DNA from: Hymenobacter terrestris
GTDB taxonomy: Bacteria; Bacteroidota; Bacteroidia; Cytophagales; Hymenobacteraceae
NCBI RefSeq assembly: GCF_013377905.1
Contig: NZ_JABKAV010000012.1
Span: 28,947 to 92,946, forward strand
Direction of reading: 5' to 3'
Length of the DNA: 64,000 nucleotides
Under the pieces are notes generated by a model that saw nothing but the letters and a program-made list of their open reading frames with translations, was not told the DNA's origin and did no database searches. Of the stretch, positions 9,559 to 18,021 are shown piece by piece (the first letter of the stretch is position 1; every line of letters begins with the position of its first letter). The translations under genes were made by a program, and so were the position numbers.

Positions 9559-10536
9559 ATGGCTTCAATTCTGATTACGGGCTGCGCGGGCTTTATCGGC
9601 TCACACCTGGCCGAGCGCCTGCTCCACAAAGGCCACCGCGTTATCGGCCTCGACAACTTCGACCCCTTCTATGACCGCGCCCTGAAAGAGCGCAACCTGA
9701 CGGTCTGCCGAGCTCACCCCCGCTTCAGCTTCCACGAAACCGACCTGCGCCGCGGCACCGACGCGCTGGTAGACGCCCTGCCTGCCGACCCGGTAGACGT
9801 TGTGGTGCACCTGGCCGCCAAGGCCGGCGTAGGCCCCTCGGTGCAAGAACCCGCCGCCTACCTCGACAATAACGTACTCGGCACGGCGCACCTGCTGGAG
9901 TGGATGCGCCAGCGCGACATTACCAAGCTGTTTTTCTCCTCCTCCTCCTCGGTGTATGGCAACACTCGCGAACAGCCCTTCCGCGAGAACATGAACCTGC
10001 TGGCCAGCTGCATTTCACCCTACGCGGCTTCCAAGCTCAGCGGCGAACAGCTTACGGCCACCTACCATCACCTACACGGATTCGATGTACTCAATGCCCG
10101 CTTCTTTACCGTGTATGGCCCCCGGCAGCGGCCCGACCTGGCCATCCACAAGTTCGTGCGGCTGCTACGCGCCGGGGAAGCAATTCCGGTATTCGGCGAC
10201 GGCAGCACGGCCCGCGACTACACCTTTGTGCTTGATACCGTGGATGGCATTGCCCGGGGCGTGGAGTACTTGCTGGAGCACCACGGCGTGTACGAAACCC
10301 TGAACCTGGGCAATCATCAGCCCGTGCCACTGCTAGACCTTATTGCCGCCGTGGGCCGGGCCGTAGGCACAGAGCCGCGCCTGGAGTTCCGCCCCATGCA
10401 GCCCGGCGACGTAGACACAACCTGCGCCGACATCAGCAAAGCCCGGCAGCTGCTAGGATATGCTCCACAAACCAACCTAAACGAAGGCCTCAAGGCTTTT
10501 GTGGACTGGCTGGCAGAACAGCCCCTAGACCTTTAA
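9559..10536 (+). CDS. NAD-dependent nucleotide-sugar epimerase (UDP-glucuronate 4-epimerase-like)
   Basis: A 325-residue extended short-chain dehydrogenase. It has the Rossmann motif TGCAGFIG at residues 7-14, SSSSVYG, and the catalytic YAASK; the chosen ATG starts MASILITGCAGFIG. Family members epimerise UDP-sugars (UDP-GlcA to UDP-GalA, or UDP-Glc to UDP-Gal) for polysaccharide or lipopolysaccharide synthesis. The GPRQRPDLAIHKFVRLL segment and the length resemble the UDP-glucuronate epimerase branch, but the exact sugar is not certain. It lies beside envelope glycosyltransferase genes and may feed them a precursor. Confidence 0.87.
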   Translation: MASILITGCAGFIGSHLAERLLHKGHRVIGLDNFDPFYDRALKERNLTVCRAHPRFSFHETDLRRGTDALVDALPADPVDVVVHLAAKAGVGPSVQEPAAYLDNNVLGTAHLLEWMRQRDITKLFFSSSSSVYGNTREQPFRENMNLLASCISPYAASKLSGEQLTATYHHLHGFDVLNARFFTVYGPRQRPDLAIHKFVRLLRAGEAIPVFGDGSTARDYTFVLDTVDGIARGVEYLLEHHGVYETLNLGNHQPVPLLDLIAAVGRAVGTEPRLEFRPMQPGDVDTTCADISKARQLLGYAPQTNLNEGLKAFVDWLAEQPLDL

Positions 10537-10544
10537 CAATACGA

Positions 10545-10569
10545 CGTAGGGGCAAGCCCCACCCCTACG
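10545..10569. terminator. bidirectional hairpin between convergent genes
   Basis: CGTAGGGG (10545-10552) pairs with CCCCTACG (10562-10569) between the epimerase and LAB_N genes. The GGGGCAAGCCCC core recurs in a larger repeat at 55508-55637. Confidence 0.55.
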
Positions 10570-10584
10570 CCGTTCGGCATGAAC

Positions 10585-11283
10585 CTAGTGGCCTAGTGGC
10601 GGTGGAGTCTCGGAAGGGACGCTGAATGGGACCGACTCCTGCCGGCGCAACAGCACAATATTGCGGGCATATACCACCGCGCCGAAGATGTTGCCAATAA
10701 ACAGCACCAGGTCGCGGCGCAGTACGGCATAGGCCAGAATCAGCAGCGAGCCGACCAGGCTAATAACCCAGAAGCTCAGCGGCAGGCTAGACTCGCCCCG
10801 GCGCTCGGAGTAAATCCACTGATACACGAAGCGCAGCAGGAAAATGGCCTGGCCCACGGTGCCCAGCACCAGCAGCCCGCCGGGAATTTCAGTGCCCAAC
10901 ATGGCCCGCAGGCTGAAATGACGGTTACCGGCCACAAACCAGCTCATCAGCGCCACCGGTAGCACATAGGCCGCCGACCGGAACCAGACGTTTAGCTTGT
11001 CCCACTCGCCCAGCAGTTGCAGATTCCGCACATAAATGGCGTAGCTGATGAGCTGGGCTCCCAAAATCACCGGGTCGTGGCGCAGCAGGCCGTACACCAG
11101 CATCAGAAACGACGAAACCAGGCTGATTTGCCAAAACAGCGTGGGCACCAGCACCCGCTTGGCCCGCTCGCTCTGAATCCATTGCAGCACGATGCGGCTG
11201 GAAAACAACAGCTGCGACACCAGCCCGATAACCAGCGCCACGTTGGCCGTCGTCAGCAGCGTCTGGATCTTCAGCATCCCCAC
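10585..11283 (-). CDS. tandem-duplicated LAB_N (lipid A biosynthesis N-terminal) membrane protein
   Basis: A 232-residue, all-membrane protein made of two copies of the LAB_N domain. Copy 1 is at about 20-90 (FSSRIVLQWIQSERAKR, then FWQISLVSSFLMLVYGLLR, then YAIYVRNLQLL). Copy 2 is at about 145-215 (FLLRFVYQWIYSERRGE, FWVISLVGSLLILAYAVLR, GAVVYARNIVLL). The domain is known from the N-terminus of some LpxB proteins and belongs to the SWEET/PQ-loop-like superfamily. No LpxB catalytic part is present. It starts 11 bp after the GT2 gene on the same strand, so they are very probably one operon. A lipid-sugar flipping role is inference. Confidence 0.82.
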   Translation of the reverse strand: MGMLKIQTLLTTANVALVIGLVSQLLFSSRIVLQWIQSERAKRVLVPTLFWQISLVSSFLMLVYGLLRHDPVILGAQLISYAIYVRNLQLLGEWDKLNVWFRSAAYVLPVALMSWFVAGNRHFSLRAMLGTEIPGGLLVLGTVGQAIFLLRFVYQWIYSERRGESSLPLSFWVISLVGSLLILAYAVLRRDLVLFIGNIFGAVVYARNIVLLRRQESVPFSVPSETPPPLGH

Positions 11284-11294
11284 CTCCGGCTTGC

Positions 11295-12086
11295 TTAGTA
11301 GTTAGTGCCTGACTGCCCCACTGAGGCCGGGGCAGCCGGAGCGCCGACGTGCTGCTCCCCTATTTCATAGTTCTTCCAGCGCGAGCGAATCCAGCGGAAG
11401 CCGAACGTGTCGACCAGTGGTTTCCAGGCCCGGTTCCAGAGGTTGTACTTGGCCGTGCCCGCGAAGCGCGGGAAGTGGCGCACCGGCAGCTGCTTCACGC
11501 GGCCACCCTGCAACTGAACCAGCGCCCCCAGAAAGCGGTGCATCCCGTGGAATAGCGGCAGCCGGCGGGCATAGTCGGTCTTGATAATTTTCAGCGGGCA
11601 GCCCGTATCCTGAATTCCGTCGTTGATGAGCGTGCGACGCACGCCGTTGGCTACTTTAGAAGAAAGCTTCTTCACGAACGTATCCTGGCGCTTGGCCCGG
11701 ATGCCGTTCACCATATCAAACTCAGGAAAGAACTCGAAGAAGCCCATAAAGTCAAGCGGCGTGGTCTGGATATCGGAGTCGATGTAGCCGATGAGCGTGG
11801 TGCGGGCGTGGTCAACACCGGCCTTGATGGCCGTACTCAGCCCCCGGTTCTGGCTCAGGCTGATAAACTCATAGCCCGACTTGCTACTACACACTTCCCG
11901 CAGCAGCGCCAAGGAACCGTCGGTCGAACCGTCGTTCACGAAAAGCACCGTAGTGGGCACCGGCGTCTGGGCCAGAAACTTGTCCATCTCCACCACAAAC
12001 TGCCCCAGACTCTCCTCCTCATTATACACGGGCACGAGCACCGTCAGGCTTTGCTCGGACAGATAGGCGGAATTGGAAGCGGACAT
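11295..12086 (-). CDS. glycosyltransferase family 2, polyprenyl-phosphate sugar transferase type
   Basis: A 263-residue GT-A enzyme. It has VPVYNEEESL near residue 20, VNDGSTDGS near 50, and a DSD metal/nucleotide motif in YIDSDIQT near 102. It resembles the DPM1/ArnC group that links a sugar to undecaprenyl or dolichyl phosphate. It lacks the C-terminal two-helix anchor of ArnC, and ends in a basic, aromatic region (WIRSRWKNYEIG). It sits directly upstream of the LAB_N gene and a few kb from the GT39 enzyme. This fits a carrier-linked sugar being made here and transferred by GT39, which is inferred from context. Confidence 0.85.
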   Translation of the reverse strand: MSASNSAYLSEQSLTVLVPVYNEEESLGQFVVEMDKFLAQTPVPTTVLFVNDGSTDGSLALLREVCSSKSGYEFISLSQNRGLSTAIKAGVDHARTTLIGYIDSDIQTTPLDFMGFFEFFPEFDMVNGIRAKRQDTFVKKLSSKVANGVRRTLINDGIQDTGCPLKIIKTDYARRLPLFHGMHRFLGALVQLQGGRVKQLPVRHFPRFAGTAKYNLWNRAWKPLVDTFGFRWIRSRWKNYEIGEQHVGAPAAPASVGQSGTNY

Positions 12087-12192
12087 AGAGCGACTGAGAA
12101 GAGGAGCCGCAAGGTACGGAAGGTCCCCCGAAAGGTATTTTGGTTACGTAACTGTGACCTATTGGATAAGGCAGTTTACTCAGGTGATGAAC

Positions 12193-12831
12193 TTACTCCC
12201 GGCGCACGCCTCCGGAAATGGTGCTGTGCCGCTCGCGTAGCACCTCCACCACGTCTTCCAGCGACAGACCCGAAGCCGTCAGCAGGACCACCAAATGGTA
12301 CAACAGGTCGGCGGCCTCACCTTTGAGGCCCGCCACATTACCGCCCACCGCGTCGATAACAGTCTCCACGGCCTCCTCTCCTACTTTCTGGGCGATTTTG
12401 GGCATTCCCTTGCGGAAAAGCGAGGCGGTGTACGAGTTGGGATCCTCGTCGGGAAACTGATGGCGACGCTGCACCAGCCGTTCCAATTCCGCAATGAAAC
12501 CCACGGCCGGGGCCGGGTAGACAGTCTGGTTGGGCTGCTCGAAGCAGCTGGTGGTGCCGCGGTGGCAGGTGGGGCCGTCGGGAATGGCGCGGATGAGCAG
12601 CGCGTCCTGGTCGCAGTCCTCGTGCTCGCTCACTACGGTGAGGTAGTTGCCGGAGGTTTCGCCTTTGGTCCAGAGGCGCTGCTTGGAACGCGAGAAGAAC
12701 GTGACACGGCCCGTTTCGCGGGTTACGCGCTGCGCTTCCTCGTTCTGGTAGCCCAGCATCAGCACCTGGCCCGTGGCAGCATCCTGCACAATTACGGGAA
12801 TCAGCCCATCGGGCATTTTGGCAAAGTCCAT
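12193..12831 (-). CDS. hisIE: bifunctional phosphoribosyl-AMP cyclohydrolase / phosphoribosyl-ATP pyrophosphohydrolase
   Basis: This enzyme catalyses steps 2 and 3 of histidine synthesis. The N-terminal HisI part (about 1-110) has the Zn/Mg-binding DCDQDA and the Cys-containing PTCHRGTTSCF. The C-terminal HisE part (about 115-212) has the helical YTASLFRKGMPKIAQKVGEE and the ADLLYHLVVLL motif. The 212-residue length is normal for the fusion. It is the last his gene in this operon, 10 bp downstream of the zinc-ribbon gene. Confidence 0.96.
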   Translation of the reverse strand: MDFAKMPDGLIPVIVQDAATGQVLMLGYQNEEAQRVTRETGRVTFFSRSKQRLWTKGETSGNYLTVVSEHEDCDQDALLIRAIPDGPTCHRGTTSCFEQPNQTVYPAPAVGFIAELERLVQRRHQFPDEDPNSYTASLFRKGMPKIAQKVGEEAVETVIDAVGGNVAGLKGEAADLLYHLVVLLTASGLSLEDVVEVLRERHSTISGGVRRE

Positions 12832-12841
12832 TTGGTGTTGG

Positions 12842-13150
12842 TTAAGTTACCCGAACGCTGTCCGCGTAAATTTTTACAAATTCTCGCGCCTCGCGCAGGT
12901 TCTCTGGATACCGCACATAACTCCGAACTTCATCAGAGGGCAAAGGCGATACATGTTGGTAGAAGAATCCATGCTGAACTAAGAATTCAGCCACCTTCCA
13001 CTTGGCAGAATCTTGTTTTTTAGGCGGGCGAAAACGATGCGCAAGCACTACTATCCCCTTCCCGCAATTAGGGCACACAATAGGTCCAACTAATCCAAAT
13101 GGAGTGTTGAAAGCTTTTTTGCAAGGAAAACAAACGTGTTTGGCTCCCAT
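12842..13150 (-). CDS. small zinc-ribbon protein of unknown function inside the his operon
   Basis: A 102-residue protein with two CxxC knuckles, CFPC at about residues 7-10 and CPNC at about 26-29, a typical zinc ribbon, then a helical C-terminal half with no motif I recognise. It sits 21 bp after hisF and 10 bp before hisIE, so it must be cotranscribed with them. It has no known step in the pathway. Its codons look more AT-rich than those of the his genes, so it may be a later insertion. Confidence 0.7.
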   Translation of the reverse strand: MGAKHVCFPCKKAFNTPFGLVGPIVCPNCGKGIVVLAHRFRPPKKQDSAKWKVAEFLVQHGFFYQHVSPLPSDEVRSYVRYPENLREAREFVKIYADSVRVT

Positions 13151-13171
13151 ATCTGTTTAAGTATTGAATTT

Positions 13172-13930
13172 CTATAGTCGCATCGGAATACCATCCTGGC
13201 GCAGATGTTCTTTCAGCTCGCGGATACCTATTTCGCCGAAGTGAAATATGCTGGCGGCCAAACCGGCGTCGGCCTGGGCCTGCTGAAACACGTTGGTGAA
13301 GTCCTGCTTGGAGCCGGCCCCGCCCGAGGCGATAACCGGGATGGTTACGGCCCGGCTTACGGCCCCGGTGATGTCGAGGGCAAAGCCATCCTTGGTGCCG
13401 TCGTTGCTCATGGAAGTCAGCAGGATTTCACCTGCCCCCCGGTCGGCGGCCTCGCGGCACCAGTCCACGGCGTTGCGCCCGGTGTTGTTGGTGCCGGCGC
13501 GGGTGTACACCTGCCAGCCGTCGGCGGCGTTATAACGGGCATCGGCGGCCACTACAATGCACTGGCTGCCGAAGCGGGCGGCCAATTCGTTGATGAGCTC
13601 GGGTCGGGCCAACCCGGCCGAGTTGATGCTCACCTTGTCGGCCCCATTCATCAGCAGCGCCTCCACATCAGCTATTGACCCAATGCCACCGCCCACCGTG
13701 AACGGAATGTCCAGCTCGCGGGCCACGTCGCGCACCAGCGCTATCAGCGTGGCCCGCTTTTGGTTGGTGGCCGTGATGTCGAGAAACACCAGTTCGTCGG
13801 CGCCTTCGCGGGCGTAGCGGGCGGCCAGCGCCACCGGGTCACCGGCGTCGCGCAGCCCCTCAAATTGCACGCCCTTTACGGTGCGGCCATCCTTAATATC
13901 GAGGCAGGGAATGATTCGTTTGGTCAGCAT
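13172..13930 (-). CDS. hisF: imidazole glycerol phosphate synthase, cyclase subunit
   Basis: A 252-residue (beta/alpha)8 barrel that with HisH converts PRFAR and ammonia to IGP and AICAR. The two catalytic Asp positions are seen in CLDIKDG (Asp11) and in AADARYN near residue 130. The phosphate-binding loops GGGIGS and ASGGAGS are present. It follows hisA by 67 bp, a gap with a short hairpin. Confidence 0.97.
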   Translation of the reverse strand: MLTKRIIPCLDIKDGRTVKGVQFEGLRDAGDPVALAARYAREGADELVFLDITATNQKRATLIALVRDVARELDIPFTVGGGIGSIADVEALLMNGADKVSINSAGLARPELINELAARFGSQCIVVAADARYNAADGWQVYTRAGTNNTGRNAVDWCREAADRGAGEILLTSMSNDGTKDGFALDITGAVSRAVTIPVIASGGAGSKQDFTNVFQQAQADAGLAASIFHFGEIGIRELKEHLRQDGIPMRL

Positions 13931-13954
13931 CTGCTTTTACTTTTTTAATGGGTT

Positions 13955-13991
13955 GTTGTTGGTTTGTGGGTGATAACCACCGACCAACAAC
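13955..13991. repeat. short inverted repeat in the hisA-hisF gap
   Basis: GTTGTTGGT (13955-13963) pairs with ACCAACAAC (13983-13991); TGGGTG/CACC may extend it. It is one of the hairpins placed between his genes. Confidence 0.5.
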
Positions 13992-13997
13992 CGACAC

Positions 13998-14714
13998 CTA
14001 CAGCCAGGGCCGCAGTTGCTCCAGCGTAATGGTGCCCTCGTAGATGGCCTTGCCGATAATAGCCCCGTGCATCCCAATGGCAGCCAGCGCCTCCACATCG
14101 GCAATGGTCGTGACGCCCCCACTGGCAATAAGTTCGGCGGCGGGAAGCTGCTGGCGAAGTTCCGTGTACGTGGCCAACGAAGGTCCCTGAAGCTTACCGT
14201 CCTTGCTCACATCGGTGCAAATAAAGGTGGTGGCACCGGCAGTGAGGTAGTTCTCCACGAACTCGCGTAGGGTCCGCTCGCTTTGCTCGGCCCAGGCATT
14301 GATGGAAATGTGGTTGTCGCGGTAGTCGGCCCCGATGATGATGCGGTTGGCTCCGAACGTAGTCAGCCAGCCGCTAACTGTATCAGGTTCGCGCACGGCA
14401 ATGCTGCCGGCTGTAATCTGCCGGGCACCCGCGTCGAAGGCGGCGCGCACGGCCTCCTCGCTCTGCAGGCCGCCACCGAAGTCAATATGCAGGCTGGTAT
14501 GGCGGGCAATCCGTTCGAGCACCGGCAGGTTCACTGGCTGCTTGGCGCGGGCCCCATCCAGGTCGACGAGGTGCAGGCGCTTGACGCCGGCGGCTTCGAA
14601 ACGCTGGGCTACAGCCAGCGGGTCGGAGTCGTAGGTGGTTTGCTGAGAAAAGTCGCCCTCCGTCAGGCGCACGCACTGGCCGTTGATGAGGTCGATGGCG
14701 GGAATGATTTCCAT
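13998..14714 (-). CDS. hisA: phosphoribosylformimino-5-aminoimidazole carboxamide ribotide isomerase
   Basis: A 238-residue half-barrel-duplicated TIM barrel, homologous to HisF, which opens the ribose ring of ProFAR (step 4). It shows IPAIDLINGQCVRL with the catalytic Asp8, a second Asp in CTDVSKDG near 130, and the phosphate loops GGGLQS and ASGGVTT. It lies 69 bp after hisH in the operon. Confidence 0.97.
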   Translation of the reverse strand: MEIIPAIDLINGQCVRLTEGDFSQQTTYDSDPLAVAQRFEAAGVKRLHLVDLDGARAKQPVNLPVLERIARHTSLHIDFGGGLQSEEAVRAAFDAGARQITAGSIAVREPDTVSGWLTTFGANRIIIGADYRDNHISINAWAEQSERTLREFVENYLTAGATTFICTDVSKDGKLQGPSLATYTELRQQLPAAELIASGGVTTIADVEALAAIGMHGAIIGKAIYEGTITLEQLRPWL

Positions 14715-14752
14715 TGGTTGGTTATCAGATGCTGGTTGTCAGTTATAGGACG

Positions 14753-14779
14753 GTCATGCTGCGCTTGGCGAAGCATGAC
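14753..14779. repeat. GTCATGCT...AGCATGAC hairpin in the hisH-hisA gap
   Basis: GTCATGCT (14753-14760) and AGCATGAC (14772-14779) form a short member of the GTCATGCTGAGC repeat family found elsewhere in the window. Confidence 0.6.
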
Positions 14780-14783
14780 ACTC

Positions 14784-15377
14784 TTACAGCTTCAGGAAGT
14801 TTTCCAGAATGCGGGTGCCTACGGGGCCGCTCTTTTCGGTGTGGAACTGCACGGCGTAGAAGTTCTCGTGCTGCACCGCGGCACTGAAGGGCGCGGGATA
14901 TTCGGCTTCAGCAATCGTGTAGTCGCCTACCGGGGCATAATAGCTATGCACGAAGTACACGAAGTCTGCGGCCTGCAGGCCTTCGAACAACGGGCTGCGC
15001 AACTGCTGCAGGTTGTTCCAGCCCATATGCGGGATTTTGTGCTCCGGACCGGCGGCCGTGAAGCGCACCACATCAAAGGGCAGAATACCCAGCATGTCGG
15101 TGCCGCCGCCTTCCTCGGTGTGCCGGCCCAGCAATTGCATACCCAGGCAGATGCCGAGGAAGGGTTGTGTCAGCGTCGGCAGCAACTCGTGCAGGCCCTG
15201 GGCCCGCAACTCCCGCATGGCCGAAGCAGCTTCACCTTCCCCAGGAAACAGCACCTTGTCAGCCCGGCGCAGCACGTCGTGGTCGGCCGTGAGGGTGGCC
15301 TGCACTCCCAGGCGTTCCAGGGCAAACAGGACCGACTGCACGTTGCCTCCTTTGTAATCAACTACGGCTATTTCCAT
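14784..15377 (-). CDS. hisH: imidazole glycerol phosphate synthase, glutamine amidotransferase subunit
   Basis: A 197-residue class I glutamine amidotransferase that supplies ammonia to HisF. The nucleophile Cys is in FLGICLGMQLL near residue 77; the His-Glu pair is in QFHTEKSG near 178-180. The early GGNVQSV loop is normal for HisH. A 222-bp gap separates it from hisB, the longest in the operon, and contains a strong hairpin. Confidence 0.97.
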   Translation of the reverse strand: MEIAVVDYKGGNVQSVLFALERLGVQATLTADHDVLRRADKVLFPGEGEAASAMRELRAQGLHELLPTLTQPFLGICLGMQLLGRHTEEGGGTDMLGILPFDVVRFTAAGPEHKIPHMGWNNLQQLRSPLFEGLQAADFVYFVHSYYAPVGDYTIAEAEYPAPFSAAVQHENFYAVQFHTEKSGPVGTRILENFLKL

Positions 15378-15565
15378 TTGAATACTCTTAATTGAAAACT
15401 CAGCTTATTCATTTGTTTAACATTTGTATAAAAAAATATTCGCCTTTGTTTGCCCATTCTGAATTCAGCTATTGAAGCAATTTCGCCAGGATCATCACTC
15501 AATGGATTCGAGAGGAGAGGCTCTTTGCTTACGGTGCCATGTAATGGGGTTACACGTGCCGGTCA

Positions 15566-15603
15566 GTAGCATACCCATTTGTTTATACAAATGGGTATGC
15601 TAC
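15566..15603. repeat. 17-bp perfect inverted repeat at the hisB 3' end
   Basis: GTAGCATACCCATTTGT (15566-15582) and its exact complement (15587-15603) flank TTAT. The stem overlaps the hisB stop codon (15600-15602). No U-run follows on the minus strand, so it may be a processing or stability hairpin rather than a terminator. Confidence 0.65.
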
Positions 15604-16718
15604 AAAATACCCTTGGTACTCGGTATTTCCATACGGCCCGCATCACGAACCAGCGCCATTTTGATGGCTTTGGCTACGGCCTTGAATATGGCTTCAATCT
15701 TATGGTGCTCGTTCTGCCCCTCGGCTTTAATGTTGAGGTTGCAGCGGGCCGCATCGGCGAAGCTCTTGAAGAAATGGTAGAACATTTCGCAGGGCATATC
15801 CCCTATTTTCTCCCGCTTGAACTCGGCATCCCACACCAGCCAGGGCCGGCCCGAGAAGTCGATGGCGGCTTGGGCCAGCACGTCATCCATGGGTAGCAGG
15901 AAGCCGTAGCGAGCCAGCCCGCGCTTGTCGCCCAGCGCCTGGTTGAAGGCTTCGCCCAAGGCAATAGCCGCGTCCTCGATGGTATGGTGTTCGTCGATGT
16001 GCAGGTCACCCTGCACATCAATTTTCATATCGACGCCCGAGTGCTTGCTGAGCTGATCGAGCATGTGGTCGAAGAAGCCCAGGCCGGTATGCATCTGGGG
16101 CCGGCCCTGGCCATCGAGGTTGAGCTCAATGCGGATTTTGGTTTCGTTCGTGTCGCGCTGCACCACGGCGGTGCGGGCGGGGAGACGCAGGAACTGGTAG
16201 ATTTTCTCCCAGCTCATCGTCGTGAGGGCGGCGCGCTCGTCGCCCCCCTCCCCTTCCTCCGGCTGCAGCAGGATAGACTGGCAGCCCAGGTTCTGGGCCA
16301 ACTCCACGTCGGTCAGCCGGTCGCCGATAACGAAAGAGCCCGGCAGGTCGTAGCCGCTGGCTTCGCCCAGATACTGCTGCAACATGCCGGTGCCCGGCTT
16401 GCGGGTGGGCAGGTTGTCGTGGGGGAAGCTCCGGTCGATGTGCTCGCGCACAAACTCCACGCCTTCCGAGCGCAGCACGTCGAGCATCATCGTGTGGGCT
16501 GGCCAGAAGGTATCTTCCGGATAGCTGGCGGTGCCTAGGCCATCCTGGTTGCTCACCAGCACCAGCTCGTAATCCAGCTCGCGGGCAATGCGCGCGAGGC
16601 CGCTAATAGCGCCGGGCACAAACTGGAATTTCTCCCGCGTCAGCGCATCTACCTGAAAATCCGTCGGCGGCTCGATAAGGATGGTCCCGTCGCGGTCGAT
16701 AAAGAGTACTTTTTTCAT
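15600..16718 (-). CDS. hisB: bifunctional histidinol-phosphatase / imidazoleglycerol-phosphate dehydratase
   Basis: A 372-residue fusion. Residues about 1-165 are a HAD phosphatase (HisB-N) with FIDRDGT near residue 9, VSNQDG and the [11 protein letters not shown] motif IV. Residues about 175-372 are the manganese-dependent IGP dehydratase with [25 protein letters not shown] and a late Mn-ligand histidine segment (EHHKIEA). It supplies steps 6 and 8 of the pathway. The fused form is known in gamma-proteobacteria and in many Bacteroidota. Confidence 0.97.
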   Translation of the reverse strand: MKKVLFIDRDGTILIEPPTDFQVDALTREKFQFVPGAISGLARIARELDYELVLVSNQDGLGTASYPEDTFWPAHTMMLDVLRSEGVEFVREHIDRSFPHDNLPTRKPGTGMLQQYLGEASGYDLPGSFVIGDRLTDVELAQNLGCQSILLQPEEGEGGDERAALTTMSWEKIYQFLRLPARTAVVQRDTNETKIRIELNLDGQGRPQMHTGLGFFDHMLDQLSKHSGVDMKIDVQGDLHIDEHHTIEDAAIALGEAFNQALGDKRGLARYGFLLPMDDVLAQAAIDFSGRPWLVWDAEFKREKIGDMPCEMFYHFFKSFADAARCNLNIKAEGQNEHHKIEAIFKAVAKAIKMALVRDAGRMEIPSTKGIL

Positions 16719-16733
16719 GGGTGGTTTGAGATT

Positions 16734-16846
16734 GTCATGCTGAGCAAAGGCGCAGGCGCAGCATCTCTACTGTAATACGAATCCTACTGACTGCAACGAA
16801 GCGGTAGAGATGCTTCGACTACGGCTGCGCCTTCGCTCAGCATGAC
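16734..16846. repeat. GTCATGCTGAGC-family inverted repeat in the hisC-hisB gap
   Basis: The outer arms GTCATGCTGAGC and GCTCAGCATGAC, and inner TAGAGATGC-type arms, form a long imperfect hairpin that fills the 145-bp gap. Confidence 0.7.
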
Positions 16847-16863
16847 GTGCTTATTATACGTTG

Positions 16864-17916
16864 TTACTCCGCAAACTCCCCCAGCGCCCACAGCAACTGC
16901 TCGTTCTCGGCGGGCGTGCCCACGGTGAGGCGGAGCGTGCCGGCACAGCCGGGCTGGGTGGTGCGGTTGCGCACGATGATGCCCCGGGCTACCAGGAAAT
17001 TGTAGAGAGCCGTGGCGTCGGGCCTGAAACGCACCAGCAGGAAGTTGGCATCCGACGGAAACACCTCGGCCACGATGTCCAGCGCAGGCAGCCGCTCGGC
17101 CAGCCAGTCGCGGCCCACCAGCAACTGCCGGCGCAGCTGCTCGGCGCGGGGCGCGTCGTGCAGGGCAGCCAGCGCGTGCTGCTGCGTGGCTTCCGACACG
17201 TTGTAAGGGGGCTTGATTTTGTTGAGGTACCCGATGACTTCCGGCGAGGCGAAGGCCATACCCAGCCGCAGACCAGCCAAACCCCAGGCCTTGGAGAAGG
17301 TCTGCAGCACCACCAGGTTCGGAAACTCGGCGAGGCGGGTCGTCCAGCTCGGCGCTTCGGCGAAGTCAGCGTAAGCCTCATCCACCACTACCAGTCCACC
17401 GAAACCCCGCAGAATCTGCTCGATGCACTCGGTGTGCAGCAGGTTGCCGGTGGGGTTGTTGGGCGAGCACAGCCACACCAGCTTCGCCTTCGAAGCCAAC
17501 ACCCCAGCCACGATTTCGGGCGAGAGCTGAAAATCGGCCGTGAGTTGCAGGCGCTCCACAGTCACGTCGTTCAGGTTGGCGGCCACCTCGTACATGCCGT
17601 AAGTGGGCGGCAGGATAAGCAAGCTGTCCTGGCCGGGCACGCAGGTCAGGCGCACCAGCAGGTCGATGGCCTCATCGGAACCGTTGCCGAGGAAAATCTG
17701 CGCTGGGCTCACTCCTTTTAGCTTCGCCAACTCGGCTTTAACGGCCCGCTGCTGCGGGTCGGGGTAACGGTTGAACCGCTCGGGGCCGGCGCTGCCGAGG
17801 CTGTTCTCGTTGGCGTCGAGCATCACCTGGGCCTCGCCCTGAAATTCGTCGCGGGCCGAGGAGTAAGGTTTCATGTCCCGCAGGTTGGGCCGCACGAGGC
17901 TATCAAGGTTGAACAT
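16864..17916 (-). CDS. hisC: histidinol-phosphate aminotransferase
   Basis: A 350-residue class I/II PLP aminotransferase that makes histidinol phosphate (step 7). It shows DANENS near the start, NPNNPTG, VVDEAYADF, and the PLP lysine in TFSKAWGLAGLRLG. The ATG at 17916 (MFNLDSLVRPNL) was chosen; an upstream in-frame ATG would add an unlikely repeat-derived leader. It lies 105 bp after hisD. Confidence 0.96.
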   Translation of the reverse strand: MFNLDSLVRPNLRDMKPYSSARDEFQGEAQVMLDANENSLGSAGPERFNRYPDPQQRAVKAELAKLKGVSPAQIFLGNGSDEAIDLLVRLTCVPGQDSLLILPPTYGMYEVAANLNDVTVERLQLTADFQLSPEIVAGVLASKAKLVWLCSPNNPTGNLLHTECIEQILRGFGGLVVVDEAYADFAEAPSWTTRLAEFPNLVVLQTFSKAWGLAGLRLGMAFASPEVIGYLNKIKPPYNVSEATQQHALAALHDAPRAEQLRRQLLVGRDWLAERLPALDIVAEVFPSDANFLLVRFRPDATALYNFLVARGIIVRNRTTQPGCAGTLRLTVGTPAENEQLLWALGEFAE

Positions 17917-18021
17917 AAATCTCAGATTTTGCGAATTTTTCAGCTGATTACGCTGATTCATTATACGGTTGAACGTCATGCTTCATCTGGCGGCGTCCGC
18001 TTACCGAAGCACGATTGTCTA

